64,000 nucleotides of DNA from Loripinus fragilis (lineage: Eukaryota; Mollusca; Bivalvia; Lucinida; Lucinidae), in assembly GCA_964019695.1 (NCBI GenBank), contig OZ026518.1, forward strand, positions 73,543,254 through 73,607,253, read 5' to 3'. Below are positions 46,540 to 57,160 of the stretch, piece by piece. Position 1 is the stretch's first letter. Each line of letters begins with the position of its first letter. Under the pieces are notes generated by a model. It worked only from the letters and a program-made list of their open reading frames with translations, did not search any database and was not told the origin of the DNA. Both the position numbers and the translations under genes were made by a program.

Positions 46540-47650
46540 CACTGCCTATTTTTAAAACTGCATAGTGGTGAAGAATGATCTTATAAGGGAAGGGTTTGAG
46601 TAGCAGTGGAAAACAATTCAGTATCTGTGATAATTCAACAAGATGCAGCAGGTTTTCCATTTGAAATCTCCGCAGCTGAAAAAGCATTTGTTAGATGATC
46701 TCGAACAGTTGCATCGGCAATATTTGCAATGGAATGTTTCTTATGTGTTCATTTGAAATCCTACATTCCAGGATGGTTCCCCTCCCAAGAAAAAAAAGTG
46801 ACATGTGGTATTGGTGGAGCACTGCAGGTGTCATCCATTAATACTGACATAAATTCATATCTTCTAATAATGGGAGAATTGCAAAGATGTATCATTTTTG
46901 CAAAAATGAAAATATTTTGTGGGTTCTTTCTGGAATTGCCGTTTGGGAAATGTCAGTAAGAACCCTAAAGAGTACTTTTTTTAAAAAAAGAAAAGAATTT
47001 CTCAAACATGTCTCCCTCTTTGGAACCATGAATTGTATTTTCGTAAGTTTATTGAGGGAACAAAAGGGACAATGTACAATTTATTTGTGATAGTACCTCA
47101 CGACTGAACACCTTTGACATAATTTTACTGTGTTATGTCAGTATATGTGTTTATGTTTGTTATTATAGCTGCTGAGTTAGGTTATTCAGTTCGGAAACTG
47201 TCCGACGGATGTTGCCCTCATTCACATGTTGCACTCGCAGTGACTAAACTCTGTGAGTTTCTAACTGTTTAGGGTGCAACAGGGTTGAGTATTGAGGTGG
47301 AGAAGGTTTTGGAACTAGGGCACTGATTTGGTGCCGTAGTACCAGGATTTGAGATTATCATAGTTTCAGTTATTGAATAACCTGTAAGGAAATTGGAAAA
47401 AACTCTGTCCTAAGGCATTGCAAACCGCAGCTTTCAACTTGGCTCATAGCCAGTTATTCTGAAATTTTGAGGGTAAATTTTTTATCATTCTTTACAATGC
47501 ATATATTTTGGGTGCTCTATAATACCCTCAATATATGATATGATGTAGATATAAGTGGGGAAATATGCTTGCTTATCTGAAGTCATGTGACTGCATGCTT
47601 AGACTTCAGTGGAAACTCCTATGAGACTGCACTAGTCTTGCCTCCAGATT
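46540..47650. other. No recognisable feature
   Basis: Short open frames only (46729-47090), without domain or codon evidence. Confidence 0.4.
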
Positions 47651-47654
47651 AGAG

Positions 47655-47802
47655 AAGGGATTCCAAATTATATTCTTATTTCTCAACCAAAACATATGTT
47701 GTGGGTGCTCAAAAGAACCGTCTCTATGAGACGGTTCTTTTGAACACTCAGCACATATGTTAAGACTTATTGAAAAGACAATAAGCACAAGTTTACACTC
47801 GC
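47655..47802. mobile_element. AAAAGAACCGTCTC palindromic MITE, copy 14
   Basis: Stem GTGCTCAAAAGAACCGTCTC tatg AGACGGTTCTTTTGAACACT; flanks TCTCAACCAAAACATATGTT and GCACATATGTTAAGACTTAT. Confidence 0.85.
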
Positions 47803-47819
47803 TATCTGGACCTTTTCTA

Positions 47820-49740
47820 GTTACTGCTCTGAAGGAGTTTAACGTTGTTTGCAATGCCTTTGGACAGGACTATTCTCAATGAGACTCTCTTTTGACACTG
47901 CATTCCACTCCTTAATGACAAGGTTCTAATGGTGGAACTCAAACAAGTGTGCTTTAAACCGAGGGTAACCAGATCCATATTGTGTTACCCTCACAAACGG
48001 GGGGCATTAGTGCCAAGCTGACGAAGGGTCGGCTCAATTATTTTTTCCCCACAGTTTAAGAATATAGCTTCAGACCCAGATTTATAAAAAAAATCATAGA
48101 GGGGTGATTTTCCATTTGTGAATTAAGGTATTAAGATTATAGTTGAAAGTTAGTGTTACAGCCGGGGGGATTTGAGTGTAAATTCTGACTGGAAGAATTA
48201 AGTTTAATGTCTGAGTTTGAGGCTATATTCTTACACTGTGTGGTTACATTGTTGTTTATGATGAATGGCAAAGAAGACACTTATATTTTATAATAAAAAA
48301 TTAATTTTATATGAAAATTGTGGTTGAAATTTTTATTGTTTTGATGAAGAAACTTGTAAATTTAGTTACTTTTGGAGAAAACTGCCCTTGATATAATCTT
48401 GTGCATGGCCTAGAGCAGGATCACTCCAGTAGGATTCAAGTAGGATTGAAGATCCCAATCATTGGATTGGAGTGTACAGTATCTTTATCAGTTTTCTCCA
48501 AAGTAACTTCCAGATCAACTGTAATATTCATTTGGGATCTGCAATTTAAGTTCAACCAAGCGAGTGCAATACTGACAAGGATTGGACACAGGGACACCAA
48601 AATGTAAAAAAAACATTGTTTTGAAATAATCAAAACTTGTATCCCAAAATTTTAATTCTTGTACTTGGTTTCTGTGGAAAGATGAAATAATATTCACAAA
48701 TATTAGTATTGGTGAATGTCTGCTTGTGTAGACCCTAAGCAGCAGTTAACTCTGCAGTCTGGGTAATTTACTATGATTTTTCTTTCTCTTTTCAAAATCT
48801 TATTTTTAAAAAAAATATATATATCATGAATACCACCAGTTTGGGTCGACCTAGATAAGGAGCTAAATAAGTCGACAGGACTTATTGTAGTTCCATATCT
48901 AGGTGGACCCAAACTTTTCGCAAAAGTTAGCAGCAGATGACACTAGCAGTCAAACGGTTATATTGAAGCCTCTAGGGGGTAACTCTGGCCATACTGTTCA
49001 TAATTTTATGCCATTGTTGCATCTACCCAATGTCTAACTGGCTTTGACCCACTTATGAATGAGGAATCTATCTACCCTGTGTCCTAACCAAATCTTACCA
49101 TAGCCTTTTGGTGATGGCTATTCTCGTAAATTATCAGGCAAAATTTTCAAATTTTGTGTTGTGAACATGCTGCAAGACAAATTGTGAAACCCCTTTTCAT
49201 TATATTAAATATCCAATTCAAATTGTAATTTGGAGTTTTGATAAATTGTAAATTATCTTATTAGAGAAGAATATTTTAACAAGAATACCCTGCTGACCCT
49301 ATATTTTTCATTCAGAATACAGTGTAGAACCAGATCAATAGGCTTCTTTGAAGGGCCATTCTGAGTTCTAAAAACAAATGTCATAGATTTAATGTTGGAT
49401 AAAAAAAAGAGGGGTTTCACATGATAAAGGTAATAAACCAAGTCCTATGTTAACTCTTTAGTTACCAGTCTCTACACTGAGTTTTATATGAGAGAAAAAA
49501 TGTATCATATGTCAAAAAGTCATGAATTTTATCATCTGTTTTATATGACACAATTTTTATAAGCATTGAAAAAAAAATGAAATAAAATTGGATGTGGCAG
49601 GGAGAATGTATCATGCGATTTATTGGCATCTATTAAAGCAGCCGAGACTTATTACTTACATTGTATCAATAGAAGTCTCCATTAAGAAATGTAGAAATGA
49701 TTTTACATGTATTTGAAACCTACTGCACTTATAAGTGCCA
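47820..49740. other. No gene; MITE relics only
   Basis: A decayed piggyBac-type MITE lies at about 48735-48955 (GTTAACTCTGCAGTCTGGGT; GGGTCGACCTAGATAAGGAG mirrored by CATATCTAGGTGGACCC; CAGCAGATGACACTAGCAG). The rest is AT-rich without signal. Confidence 0.4.
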
Positions 49741-49744
49741 AAAC

Positions 49745-50035
49745 TACAGTTTTGGCCTTTATAAGTGCAGTAGGACTAGTTGGCTCAGAAAACTACATTT
49801 TTGGCCTTTATAAGTGCAGTAGGGTTAATTGGCTCAGAAACTACAGAATTTGCCCTTTAATAGTGCAGTAGGGTTAATTGGCTCGGAAACTACAGAATTG
49901 GCCTTTATAAGTGCAGTAGGGTTAATTGGCTCAGAAACTACAGAATTTGCCTTTATAATTGCAGTAGGTGGGTTAATTGGCTCGGAAACTACAGAATTGG
50001 CCTTTATAAGTGCAGTAGGGTTAATTGGCTCAGGG
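49745..50035. repeat. Minisatellite, about six ~46-bp units
   Basis: Unit GCAGTAGGGTTAATTGGCTC followed by (A/G)GAAACTACAGAATT(T/G)GCC and TTTATAAGT. About six units with small length changes. The left edge contains an inverted CACTTATAAG against CTTATAAGTG. Confidence 0.9.
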
Positions 50036-50280
50036 ATTGAAAAAAGTTGATGCCATTTGTTAGATTTTAAAGATCACGAATACCAATTACATTCTCCCTA
50101 TAACGATCAAGGCTTGTTTGTCTCAGGGCGTTGTATACCTTGTGACAATGGTAGAAATTGTTTGCATTTGTAAAGTGATGAAATAAAGAAATAAAAGAGT
50201 GCCATCAAGTACTTTCTTGTTCTGTTCTGTTTTATTCCGAAGTTTTTGGTTTTAACTTCTCAAGTTTGTCCGGGAGACTA

Positions 50281-50429
50281 GGCCTCGAGATTGTAAAGCT
50301 TGAGTACAGTCTCAGACTCAAAATAAAGCGCAATGATTGGCTGCTTGTGGACACGTGTCCACAAGCAGCCAATCATTGAGCTTTATTTTGAGTCTGAGAA
50401 TGAACTCAAGTTTTATAACCTCGAGGCAA
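50281..50429. mobile_element. GCCTCGAG MITE built around an 88-bp near-perfect palindrome
   Basis: GGCCTCGAGATTGTAAAGCT at the left, AGTTTTATAACCTCGAGGC at the right. Bases 50311-50398 are a spacerless palindrome centred on CACGTG at 50354/50355: the inner 24 bp per arm are perfect, with one mismatch further out. Confidence 0.85.
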
Positions 50430-50547
50430 TGTCATGGCCCTTAGCTGTTGGTGGGATGATAAACTCAAATTCACTCACTGGCTCTACTGACCTAGATGTT
50501 TTTTAGCATATAACACCTTACCCATGCCTGCAGATTTTGCTTGGTTG

Positions 50548-50730
50548 GGTCGATGTTTTATGTTCCATTCATAAATTCTTCAGTCATATTGGAACTTCCT
50601 GGGATGAACCACAACTGTAGTTTTAAACATAGAATAAAGTGTTGCTCAAGATCACAACACACTGTTCCCCTAGTAAGAATCGAGACAGCAACCCCTCGAG
50701 TGCAAGACCCTCTACGCTCCTTTATGCCTG
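50548..50730 (-). mobile_element. tRNA-derived SINE (family 1), old copy
   Basis: Minus strand has the recognisable middle (GTTGTGATCTTGAGCAACAC, GTTCATCCCAGGAAGTTCC) and a decayed tRNA head and tail. It adjoins the LINE at 50.8 kb. Confidence 0.55.
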
Positions 50731-51492
50731 CAGATAATTTTGTTTCAATGTGTCACCAGACAGTCCGTTTACACTTTAATTGCCAGCCATCAAAAAAGCA
50801 AGTAAGTATGATCAGGAAATGCCACAATCACAGACCGCGGACCATCCCAATGCAATGTGAAGAAGAGACGCAGAAAACAGACAGCAACCAATCAGAAAAT
50901 TTCGGCTCAATTCGTAAATCAAGCCTCGGATGTATGTAAGCCGTATGAAAAAGCTGCATTTTAATAGTATCATGTTGGTTCAGTCCTATTAAAATCCATT
51001 ATTCTGATTTACCGAGAGGAATAAATGAAGTTCATGTTTTTTCAATATTTTATTGAAAAAAAAACATGAAATTCATTTCATGGAATGTTGTAACCCTTTG
51101 TTTCGCTGCAATCACACTTGTTATTGTGTTGGCATGGTTTCTGTGACGTCAGCGTTACGTAATCAAATTAGGCCCTCGATGTACATCAGAGGTCAAAGTC
51201 CACAGAATTGGCCGAGGCAGTTCCGATAGAGACAGCCACGGCACAATTAAAGTAAGGCAACCAACTCTCTCTCTTCCTTATCAAGCTGGTTACTAAACTA
51301 AAGGACACAGAGAACCATACGACAGCTCACATCCTCTGCCAGCGGAAAGCATGTCACCCAGGTTGTAGAATGAAGCTACCACCCCAGCTTATTATGTCTG
51401 ATCTGAACTTCACTCTGTGGTCCACCGTCAGTAAGGAGGGAAGTTCCTCTTCACCATGCATGATCGTTGGAGCCCACTGCATTTCTATGCTC

Positions 51493-51786
51493 TCAGTGTT
51501 TGCAGCCGACTGCAGTAGGTACTCCTGCACGACAGACAGTGCATGGGAACTCACCTGAACTCTGAAGGAGGCCCAGGCCTGTACCGCAGATCATGGCATT
51601 TGTCTTTCCTGCATTTACCCTCAACCTCTTCTCCACGGCTTCTTTCCATATCAAAAGCCTCAGCGAGTAAGCAATAATTACAAGATCATCTGCATATAGG
51701 TCTGCCAAGGGAACTCCAATGGGGAACTCACGTGACAAGGCACCCATCACAATGACGAAGAGCAGGGGACTGAATACAAAAGCCAT
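51493..51786 (-). pseudogene. LINE RT palm fragment 2 (YADD)
   Basis: SPLLFVIVMGALSREF, DLYADDLVIIAYSL (catalytic Y-A-D-D), RLRVNAGKTNAMICG. Followed by a Cys-containing piece, FPCTVCRAGV. The stretch with the first catalytic Asp between the two palm fragments is missing. Confidence 0.85.
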
Positions 51787-51887
51787 GGTGGACCTTCACC
51801 ACAAACTCATTGCTATAACCATCAATGACACCGACATGGCTTCATGCATTGGCGTATATGTCCTTGACTAACTGCACAATCCATTCC

Positions 51888-52110
51888 TCAACACCTAGCT
51901 TTCTCAGCGCCCACTAGATAATATTTCAAGGGACTGGTCAAATATTTCTCCTGCAGGTGCAGAAGCGCAAATATTGCTTCTGTAGTGCCCATTCCTTGGA
52001 CAAAGCCGAAATGAGAGTCGTCAACTGACACCACCTGTCCTATAAGATAATCAACAATCCTCTCTTGGATAATCATGACCTTTTTAGTCAGATTCGGGCC
52101 ATGATAGTTG
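51888..52110 (-). pseudogene. LINE RT palm fragment 1
   Basis: DRVNYHGPNLTKKVMIIQER, QVVSVDDSHFGFVQGMGTTE and AIFALLHLQEKY continue directly from the GDSM of the previous fragment, so the material between is an insertion. Confidence 0.8.
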
Positions 52111-52111
52111 A

Positions 52112-53105
52112 CTCTGTCGAAAAAGTAAGTGAGTATGATCAGGAAATACCACAATCACACACTGCAGACCAACCCACGACACTGTGAGTAAGAGCCAAAG
52201 ATCACCAACAGTCACAAGACATCAGGAAGACAATTAAAGTAAAGCAACCAGCTCTCTCTTTCCCATCAAGATGCTTGCAACACTAGAAGGACATAAAGTA
52301 CTGAATAACAAAACAAGAACTTAACACAGAACCCCCACAAACAATGGGAGCAACAATGAACCGACACCAACAGAACCGCCGATTGAGAACGGACAGCAGC
52401 CTAAGCCACGGCGTGCGGGGGGGGGGGGGGGGTGGGGGGGGGGTCTTAAATGCATTTTACTGGTACCAAATCTTTGTCCTAGACAAAATTGTTTAGCTCG
52501 TATGGAGTCTTCCTAACTATTGCGATGTTTCATCACAGAGAAACAATGTAATTAAATCAACATACGATGACGAAACAAAGACAAGGCTTACGGCTCACAG
52601 ATAGAGCTAAAGAAAACCACAAGTTGGGCCATGATGGGACCAGCCAAAGGCAAGCATTAGACATCAGGCAACCGATTAAAGCTTTACGCCAGGGCCGTCA
52701 TTGAGTCTGAGCCTGACGCACCGCCATGCAATTAAAGAGGGGACCATAGCTATAAACCATATTAACTTTTTATATTGTTTGATTATCTTTTTGAATTGAT
52801 CACTCAAATTAGGTTTTCCAACAATTCTTTGAATTTTTAAACTATATCACCACAAAAATGAACTTAATCACCATAAGGTAATGGCTCTGATATGCCCTGT
52901 TGCAGAAGTTTTTTTAAAACTAATATTGTATTTAACAATCAACTCTGAGTGTCTGTGGTAGAAATGGGAAAATGCTTTACGAAATTTAAAATATCGATAA
53001 CCTTGTTTTAATAACTTGGCTGTCAAAAATAGGGTTCTCTTGTTGAAGTCACTAACATTAGAACAAACTCTTTGCAAAGCGAATAAACTGTGAAATATAT
53101 ACATC
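52112..53105. mobile_element. ~1-kb insertion splitting the LINE RT; part resembles the LINE's own 3' region
   Basis: GTGAGTATGATCAGGAAATA and CCACAATCACA at 52130 match 50808-50840 (AGTATGATCAGGAAATGCC), and AATTAAAGTAAAGCAACCA with CTCTCTCTTTCC at 52230 matches 51245-51280. This is consistent with a 5'-truncated copy of the same LINE inserted into it. A G-run lies at 52417-52443; the part above about 52750 is unassigned. Confidence 0.5.
52417..52443. repeat. Poly-G tract interrupted by one T
   Basis: 16 G, one T, 10 G. A potential quadruplex and a likely sequencing-length ambiguity. Confidence 0.95.
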
Positions 53106-53426
53106 ATAGAATCACCATTGCCCTTGTAAAGACAGACAATGAACCTGCTCCTAGTCAGTTTTGACCTTGCCATCATGAATAATAGCGTTAGCAAGATCTT
53201 GGATCATGGTGTTACCTGTATCATCTGCTATCCTGATCATCTCCAGCTTTATACCTGATGGGCCTGCAGCTTTGCCCATCATCTTTGAGATGACTTTCTT
53301 CTCCATATGTTTTTTTAATGGCTTGTCGCTTAAAACATCATTCTCTTTCCTCATCTGCAAGGCGGACTTGTGGTCAATTCTCTCATAGACCATATTGTCT
53401 GTTTTGTGGCGTGCATGGTGCATCAC
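53105..53426 (-). pseudogene. LINE RT N-terminal (finger) fragment
   Basis: ISKMMGKAAGPSGIKLEMIR followed, after a frameshift near 53160, by RFIVCLYKGNGDSM. GKAAGPSGI and IVxLYKGKGD are hallmark blocks of this RT group. Interrupted at GDSM by about 1 kb of other sequence. Confidence 0.8.
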
Positions 53427-53494
53427 ACGTCTGGCGATGCGCTTGGCAGTGTCATATGATAACTGTGTACAGGTGGCAGCCTCCCATGCTTTAA

Positions 53495-53737
53495 CCCTTA
53501 ATGCGCCAATCGCAACAAAAGTCGTCTGCTTTTCTCGTCTGCTGAAATGTTTAAAAAGCCTCTATGGCAAACAGTGTGGACCCAGATCAGACTACTCCTA
53601 TTATAGAAGCAGTCTGTTCTGTGTCCACGCTGTTTACATCTACTCTTAATTCGTCAGTAATGCTAGGCAATCATTTGAAGCAGACGACTTCAGCAGACGA
53701 CATTTTCAGATGCATTTTTTTCTTGGCGCTTTAAGGG
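53495..53737. mobile_element. TTAA MITE with CCCTTAATGCGCCAA ends
   Basis: TTAA at 53491-53494 and 53738-53741 (perfect). Ends CCCTTAATGCGCCAA and TTGGCGCTTTAAGGG. Core AGATCAGACTACTCC / GAAGCAGTCTGTTCT between AACAGTGTGGACC and GTCCACGCTGTTT. CGTCTGCTGAAATG and CAGACGACTTCAGCAGACGA flank the core. Confidence 0.9.
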
Positions 53738-53803
53738 TTAAAAGCTTGGTGTTTGGCTGTGATGAACATCTTCTAAATCCTTATTCCATCACCGAGTTTC
53801 ACG

Positions 53804-54010
53804 TCACCATCGGTAGGGCATAGTTGTATTATATGCCTCCTCTGTTGTCTGCAGTAAACTTGGCTTGAGTTTTGCCCAGATTTCCTTAGTAGTTGTAGCC
53901 GCTTCTATTCCCACAGTGGGCACACGTGCCTTGAAGACTTCCTGGAAGGGGCTACATATATGAGGATCTCTGAGCTTCCATACTGGATTGGGCAAATCAA
54001 TGTCACACAT
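53804..54010 (-). pseudogene. LINE EN-RT linker fragment
   Basis: MCDIDLPNPVWKLRDP and WAKLKPSLLQTTEEA: the usual segment between endonuclease and RT in this LINE type (VWKLrdP...W..LK..Ll..aEe). Confidence 0.6.
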
Positions 54011-54210
54011 CAGGAGTTGATGATGCAGAGTAAACTACTCTCCAGGGATCGCCTTCACATCCATAACAAGTTTGCACAGGCTCTTTCAAAATAAACACAG
54101 TCTATCTTGGGTTTTACTGTACATGTATTATCTGACCTGTATTTGATGAAGTGATTGTCACGTTTCTTGAAGCAAGTGTTATGTACGAGGAGTTCTATTT
54201 TTCAAGTAGC

Positions 54211-54470
54211 GAGTTTCGAGTAAGAAAAGCGAGTTTCGAGTAAGAAAAGTGAGTTTCGAGTAAGAAAAGCGAGGTTCGAGTAAGAAAAGCGAGTTTCGAG
54301 TAAGAAAAGCGAGTTTCGAGTAAGAAAAGTGAGTTTCGAGTAAGAAAAGCGAGTTTCGAGTAAGAAAAGTGAGTTTCGAGTAAGAAAAGTGAGTTTCGAG
54401 TAAGAAAAGCTCGAAACTCACTTTTCTTACTCGAAACTCACTTTTATAACTCGAAACTAGCTTTTCTATG
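54211..54470. repeat. 20-bp tandem array that reverses orientation
   Basis: Ten head-to-tail copies of GAGTTTCGAGTAAGAAAAG(C/T) (54211-54410), then about three copies in the opposite orientation (54411-54470), making the array end a hairpin. Very low divergence, so recent. Confidence 0.95.
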
Positions 54471-54489
54471 TACAGAGTGCATATTCCAG

Positions 54490-54714
54490 ACCCCGAGGTT
54501 ATGAAACTATTTTCATGCTCAACTCAACTGAGCACGAAATTTATCCTGCTCAAAAATGTTAAAACGCCATCATTCGTAAGCATTTAAACATTTACTAGCA
54601 TGATACAACTTATAGCAGGAAACTTCTCCATTTGTCGGTATTTTATTTTTATGGGCAGTTGAAATTTCACGCTCAATTGAGTTGAGCACGAAAAACGTTT
54701 TATAACCTCGAGGC
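54490..54714. mobile_element. GAGGTTAT-type palindromic MITE, copy 2
   Basis: ACCCCGAGGTTATGAAACTA, ATGCTCAACTCAACTGAGCA at the left; GCTCAATTGAGTTGAGCACG and ACGTTTTATAACCTCGAGG at the right. Confidence 0.8.
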
Positions 54715-54929
54715 CTGGTTCTTCTCACCCTCAGTATTAGGGTCTGGCCTGCCATTCCCACAGCCTCCATGTATTTCTTTGTAACCTGAGCCTGTACATT
54801 CCTATCACCACATGGAATGAGGAATTCCCATGCATGGATCACTGTAGTCACGGCACGTACATGTAGTTGGTCATAGAATAGATCCTTTACAGCATCGCTT
54901 AGACCGCACTGTGTCTCATAGAAAGACAT
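54715..54929 (-). pseudogene. LINE endonuclease fragment
   Basis: MSFYETQCGLSDAVKDLFYD then EFLIPCGDRN: the CGDWN-type motif of AP-like endonucleases with Trp changed to Arg. The open frame runs on into the neighbouring MITE to 54570; that part is not LINE. Confidence 0.7.
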
Positions 54930-55046
54930 GGAGCATACTAGTATTCCAGACTCGCTTTACCTCAAATACCTCTCTATTCATTCCTCAGCCACGAGAATTC
55001 CCGCATCAGCAGTACCCTTGTTGTTTCCAGACCACTATCATCAACA

Positions 55047-55240
55047 CACACCGGGTAGGCGGCAATCGAAACCGCAATCAACTATCGACGAACGCGGATC
55101 AAAAATCGATAAAAACAGTGTTTTCGATTGCCACTTGTCGCCAGAGTGGCGACAAATGGCAATCGAATACTCTGTTTCTAACGATTTTGATCTACATTCC
55201 TCGATAGTATTGGGATTTCGATTGCCGCCTACCCGGTGTG
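55047..55240. mobile_element. 194-bp full-length palindrome
   Basis: CACACCGGGTAGGCGGCAAT at the left end and ATTGCCGCCTACCCGGTGTG at the right. Inner arms CGATTGCCACTTGTCGCC / GTGGCGACAAATGGCAATCG around AGA. Virtually the whole length folds on itself. No clear target duplication. Confidence 0.9.
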
Positions 55241-55341
55241 GAACATTAACAGCAGATTTCCAGTAAATATATTTAAACCCACCATCACCACGACTCCTGT
55301 ACCTAGTCTGCTAGTGTCCTTTTTTGTTTTGCAATTCTCTC

Positions 55342-55343
<2 letters not shown>

Positions 55344-55391
<48 letters not shown>
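55344..55391. repeat. (AG)24 microsatellite
   Basis: Uninterrupted AG dinucleotide run of about 48 bp. Confidence 0.95.
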
Positions 55392-55392
<1 letters not shown>

Positions 55393-55794
55393 CTGTTAGT
55401 GTCCTGCGTCCTTTCCTCGCGGTGCCGCGTCTGGAATTGCGATGTGGTCATATATGTACTCACTTGCTTTCTTTCAGAGTTCCCAAACTGTACGTGCTTT
55501 TTGGCATTTTGTGGCAATGGTGCATCGAACGTATCACGCACACGATGCAATGCTCACTCCGAGTACATGGAATAACTCGAACACACGGGTGCTCGCCGAG
55601 CAACATCCTGTTATGTTGTTTTTCATAGCAATATTTAAGAAAAAATCATGTTTTCAAAAACCACAAAGTGTCACCTGTTTGACAACGTGACATTTTGCAA
55701 GCTGCTTGTTTCCATGGTAACATTTGGCGCTAAAACTGAATAAGTCTTTATTTCTGCTTCTGTTGCTATGCATGTATATCATTTTGTTTAAATA

Positions 55795-55920
55795 CTATTA
55801 ACATATGTTTTGGGTGCTCAAAATAACCGTCTCATTGAGATGGTTCTTTTGAGTACCTACACCATATATATGTGTTTGAGAAATAAGAATTTTTTTTTTG
55901 ATACGCTCTCTTAACTAAAG
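55795..55920. mobile_element. AAAAGAACCGTCTC palindromic MITE, copy 15
   Basis: GTGCTCAAAATAACCGTCTC attg AGATGGTTCTTTTGAGTACC; right end GATACGCTCTCTTAACTAAAG. It abuts the foldback element at 55923. Confidence 0.8.
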
Positions 55921-55922
55921 AC

Positions 55923-56767
55923 CAGGGCCCGGAATTACAATGCCTCCTTAGAGTTAAGAAGTTAAAGACATAGAAAATTTAGCAATAATACTGGTACCAC
56001 TCATTATGATTCTCTCCAGGGGTCATACTGGACAGATCAAAGGCTAATCTTTATTAGGTGATTATGACTTCCTTACAGGGGGCAATAAAGTGGTCCCATG
56101 AAGGGATTAGGTATTTTCTGATAAAATATTGATCTTTATCTTAGTGAAAGAAATTGTGTTGCATACAGGTAAGTCCCCTCTTGAGGCCCCTTTAAGTTTG
56201 TGAGATACTGAAACTGTCCCTTATCAGTAAATTCACTAATGATTCCATATATCACAAAATATATGCCTTTAAGTATTGATCTTTCAGGATGCTAAAAATA
56301 ACGTTTAAAACTGATTAAAATCAAACTAGTTTTAATTTTTCTGAAGATCACAATGATACCTTTGACCACAAATACCACATCGATCCAGGCAATTTATTAA
56401 TTAGCATTTAATATAGCATGTTGAAATATCAATACTTAACTTAAAGACAAAGATTACTGTCCATTAGAGATCATTAAAGGATTAACTGATAAGGGACAGT
56501 TTTAGTAGCTCACAAAATTATAGGGGCCTCAAAAGGGGACTTACCTGTATAAATCACAATTTCAATCACTAAGATAAAGATCAAAATTTTATCATAAAAT
56601 ACCAAATCCCTTCATGGGGCCACTTTATTGCCCCTGTAAGGAAGTCATAATCACCTCATTACGACTGTCCTTTTGATCTGCCCAGTATGACCCCCTGGAG
56701 AGAGTCATAATGAGTGGTACCAGTATTATTGCTTAACTTTAAGGAGGCATTGTAATTCCGGGCCCAG
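55923..56767. mobile_element. 845-bp foldback DNA element with ~320-bp arms
   Basis: GGCCCGGAATTACAATGCCT at the left mirrors AGGCATTGTAATTCCGGGCC at the right. Matching continues through GGTACCA, GGGGTCATACTGGACAGATC / GATCTGCCCAGTATGACCCC, GGAAGTCATAATCACCT, CAATAAAGTGG, AAGGGATT and GTAAGTCCCC for about 320 bp per arm. The middle (about 56250-56450) is AT-rich and non-coding. Confidence 0.88.
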
Positions 56768-56958
56768 GGCCTGCTTAGATGTTTTGCCGCACTTTACCAT
56801 TACTTTCAATAATGAGAAGATAAATTGTTTAAAACATGTATTGCTCAGTTAGTATGTGATAATTCTATTTGTCGCCACAACCGCGCGAAATCCACAAACA
56901 GTGACGTATATTATAGGTCCCTAGTACAAATGAACCGCGACATGCGGGACCCGCAAAG

Positions 56959-56998
56959 GCTCAGATCAGTCTGCGCATACGCGCAGTCTGATCAGAGC
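56959..56998. repeat. 40-bp palindrome GATCAGTCTGCGCA
   Basis: GCTCAGATCAGTCTGCGCA ta CGCGCAGTCTGATCAGAGC: arms with one or two mismatches. Confidence 0.75.
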
Positions 56999-57160
56999 AT
57001 TTGCTTGTCGCTTGAAGAGTCTAGGACTCGTAGGCTACTGACCGAACATCATTTGGAGTTTTTAAGCTTAAAGGCAGGCTGCACAGGCTCGTATGAGTCT
57101 ACACTTGATAGAATGCCACATTGTTAGAAATCACATGTCACGGCTAAAATATAAAACCAG

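Larger units (their letters stand above)
50800..54929 (-). mobile_element. Decayed EN/RT LINE (second family), broken by several insertions
   Basis: A non-LTR retrotransposon with endonuclease and YADD RT, unlike the YVDD/RNase H family at 1-3958. Minus-strand order: EN 54929-54715, inter-domain 54010-53804, RT fingers 53426-53105, RT palm 52110-51888 and 51786-51493, 3' region to about 50800. Intervening material: GAGGTTAT MITE 54490-54714, 20-bp array 54211-54470, TTAA MITE 53495-53737, and about 1 kb at 52112-53105. The clade (CR1/L2/RTE-like) is uncertain. It is not active. Confidence 0.8.

Noticed and set aside
49745..50035. CRISPR-like direct repeats (also 54211-54470)
   Set aside because: Units are contiguous with no unique spacers, and the genome is eukaryotic; these are minisatellites.
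55236..55628. Frames with long Arg-Glu or Ser-Leu repeats
   Set aside because: They translate the (AG)n microsatellite.
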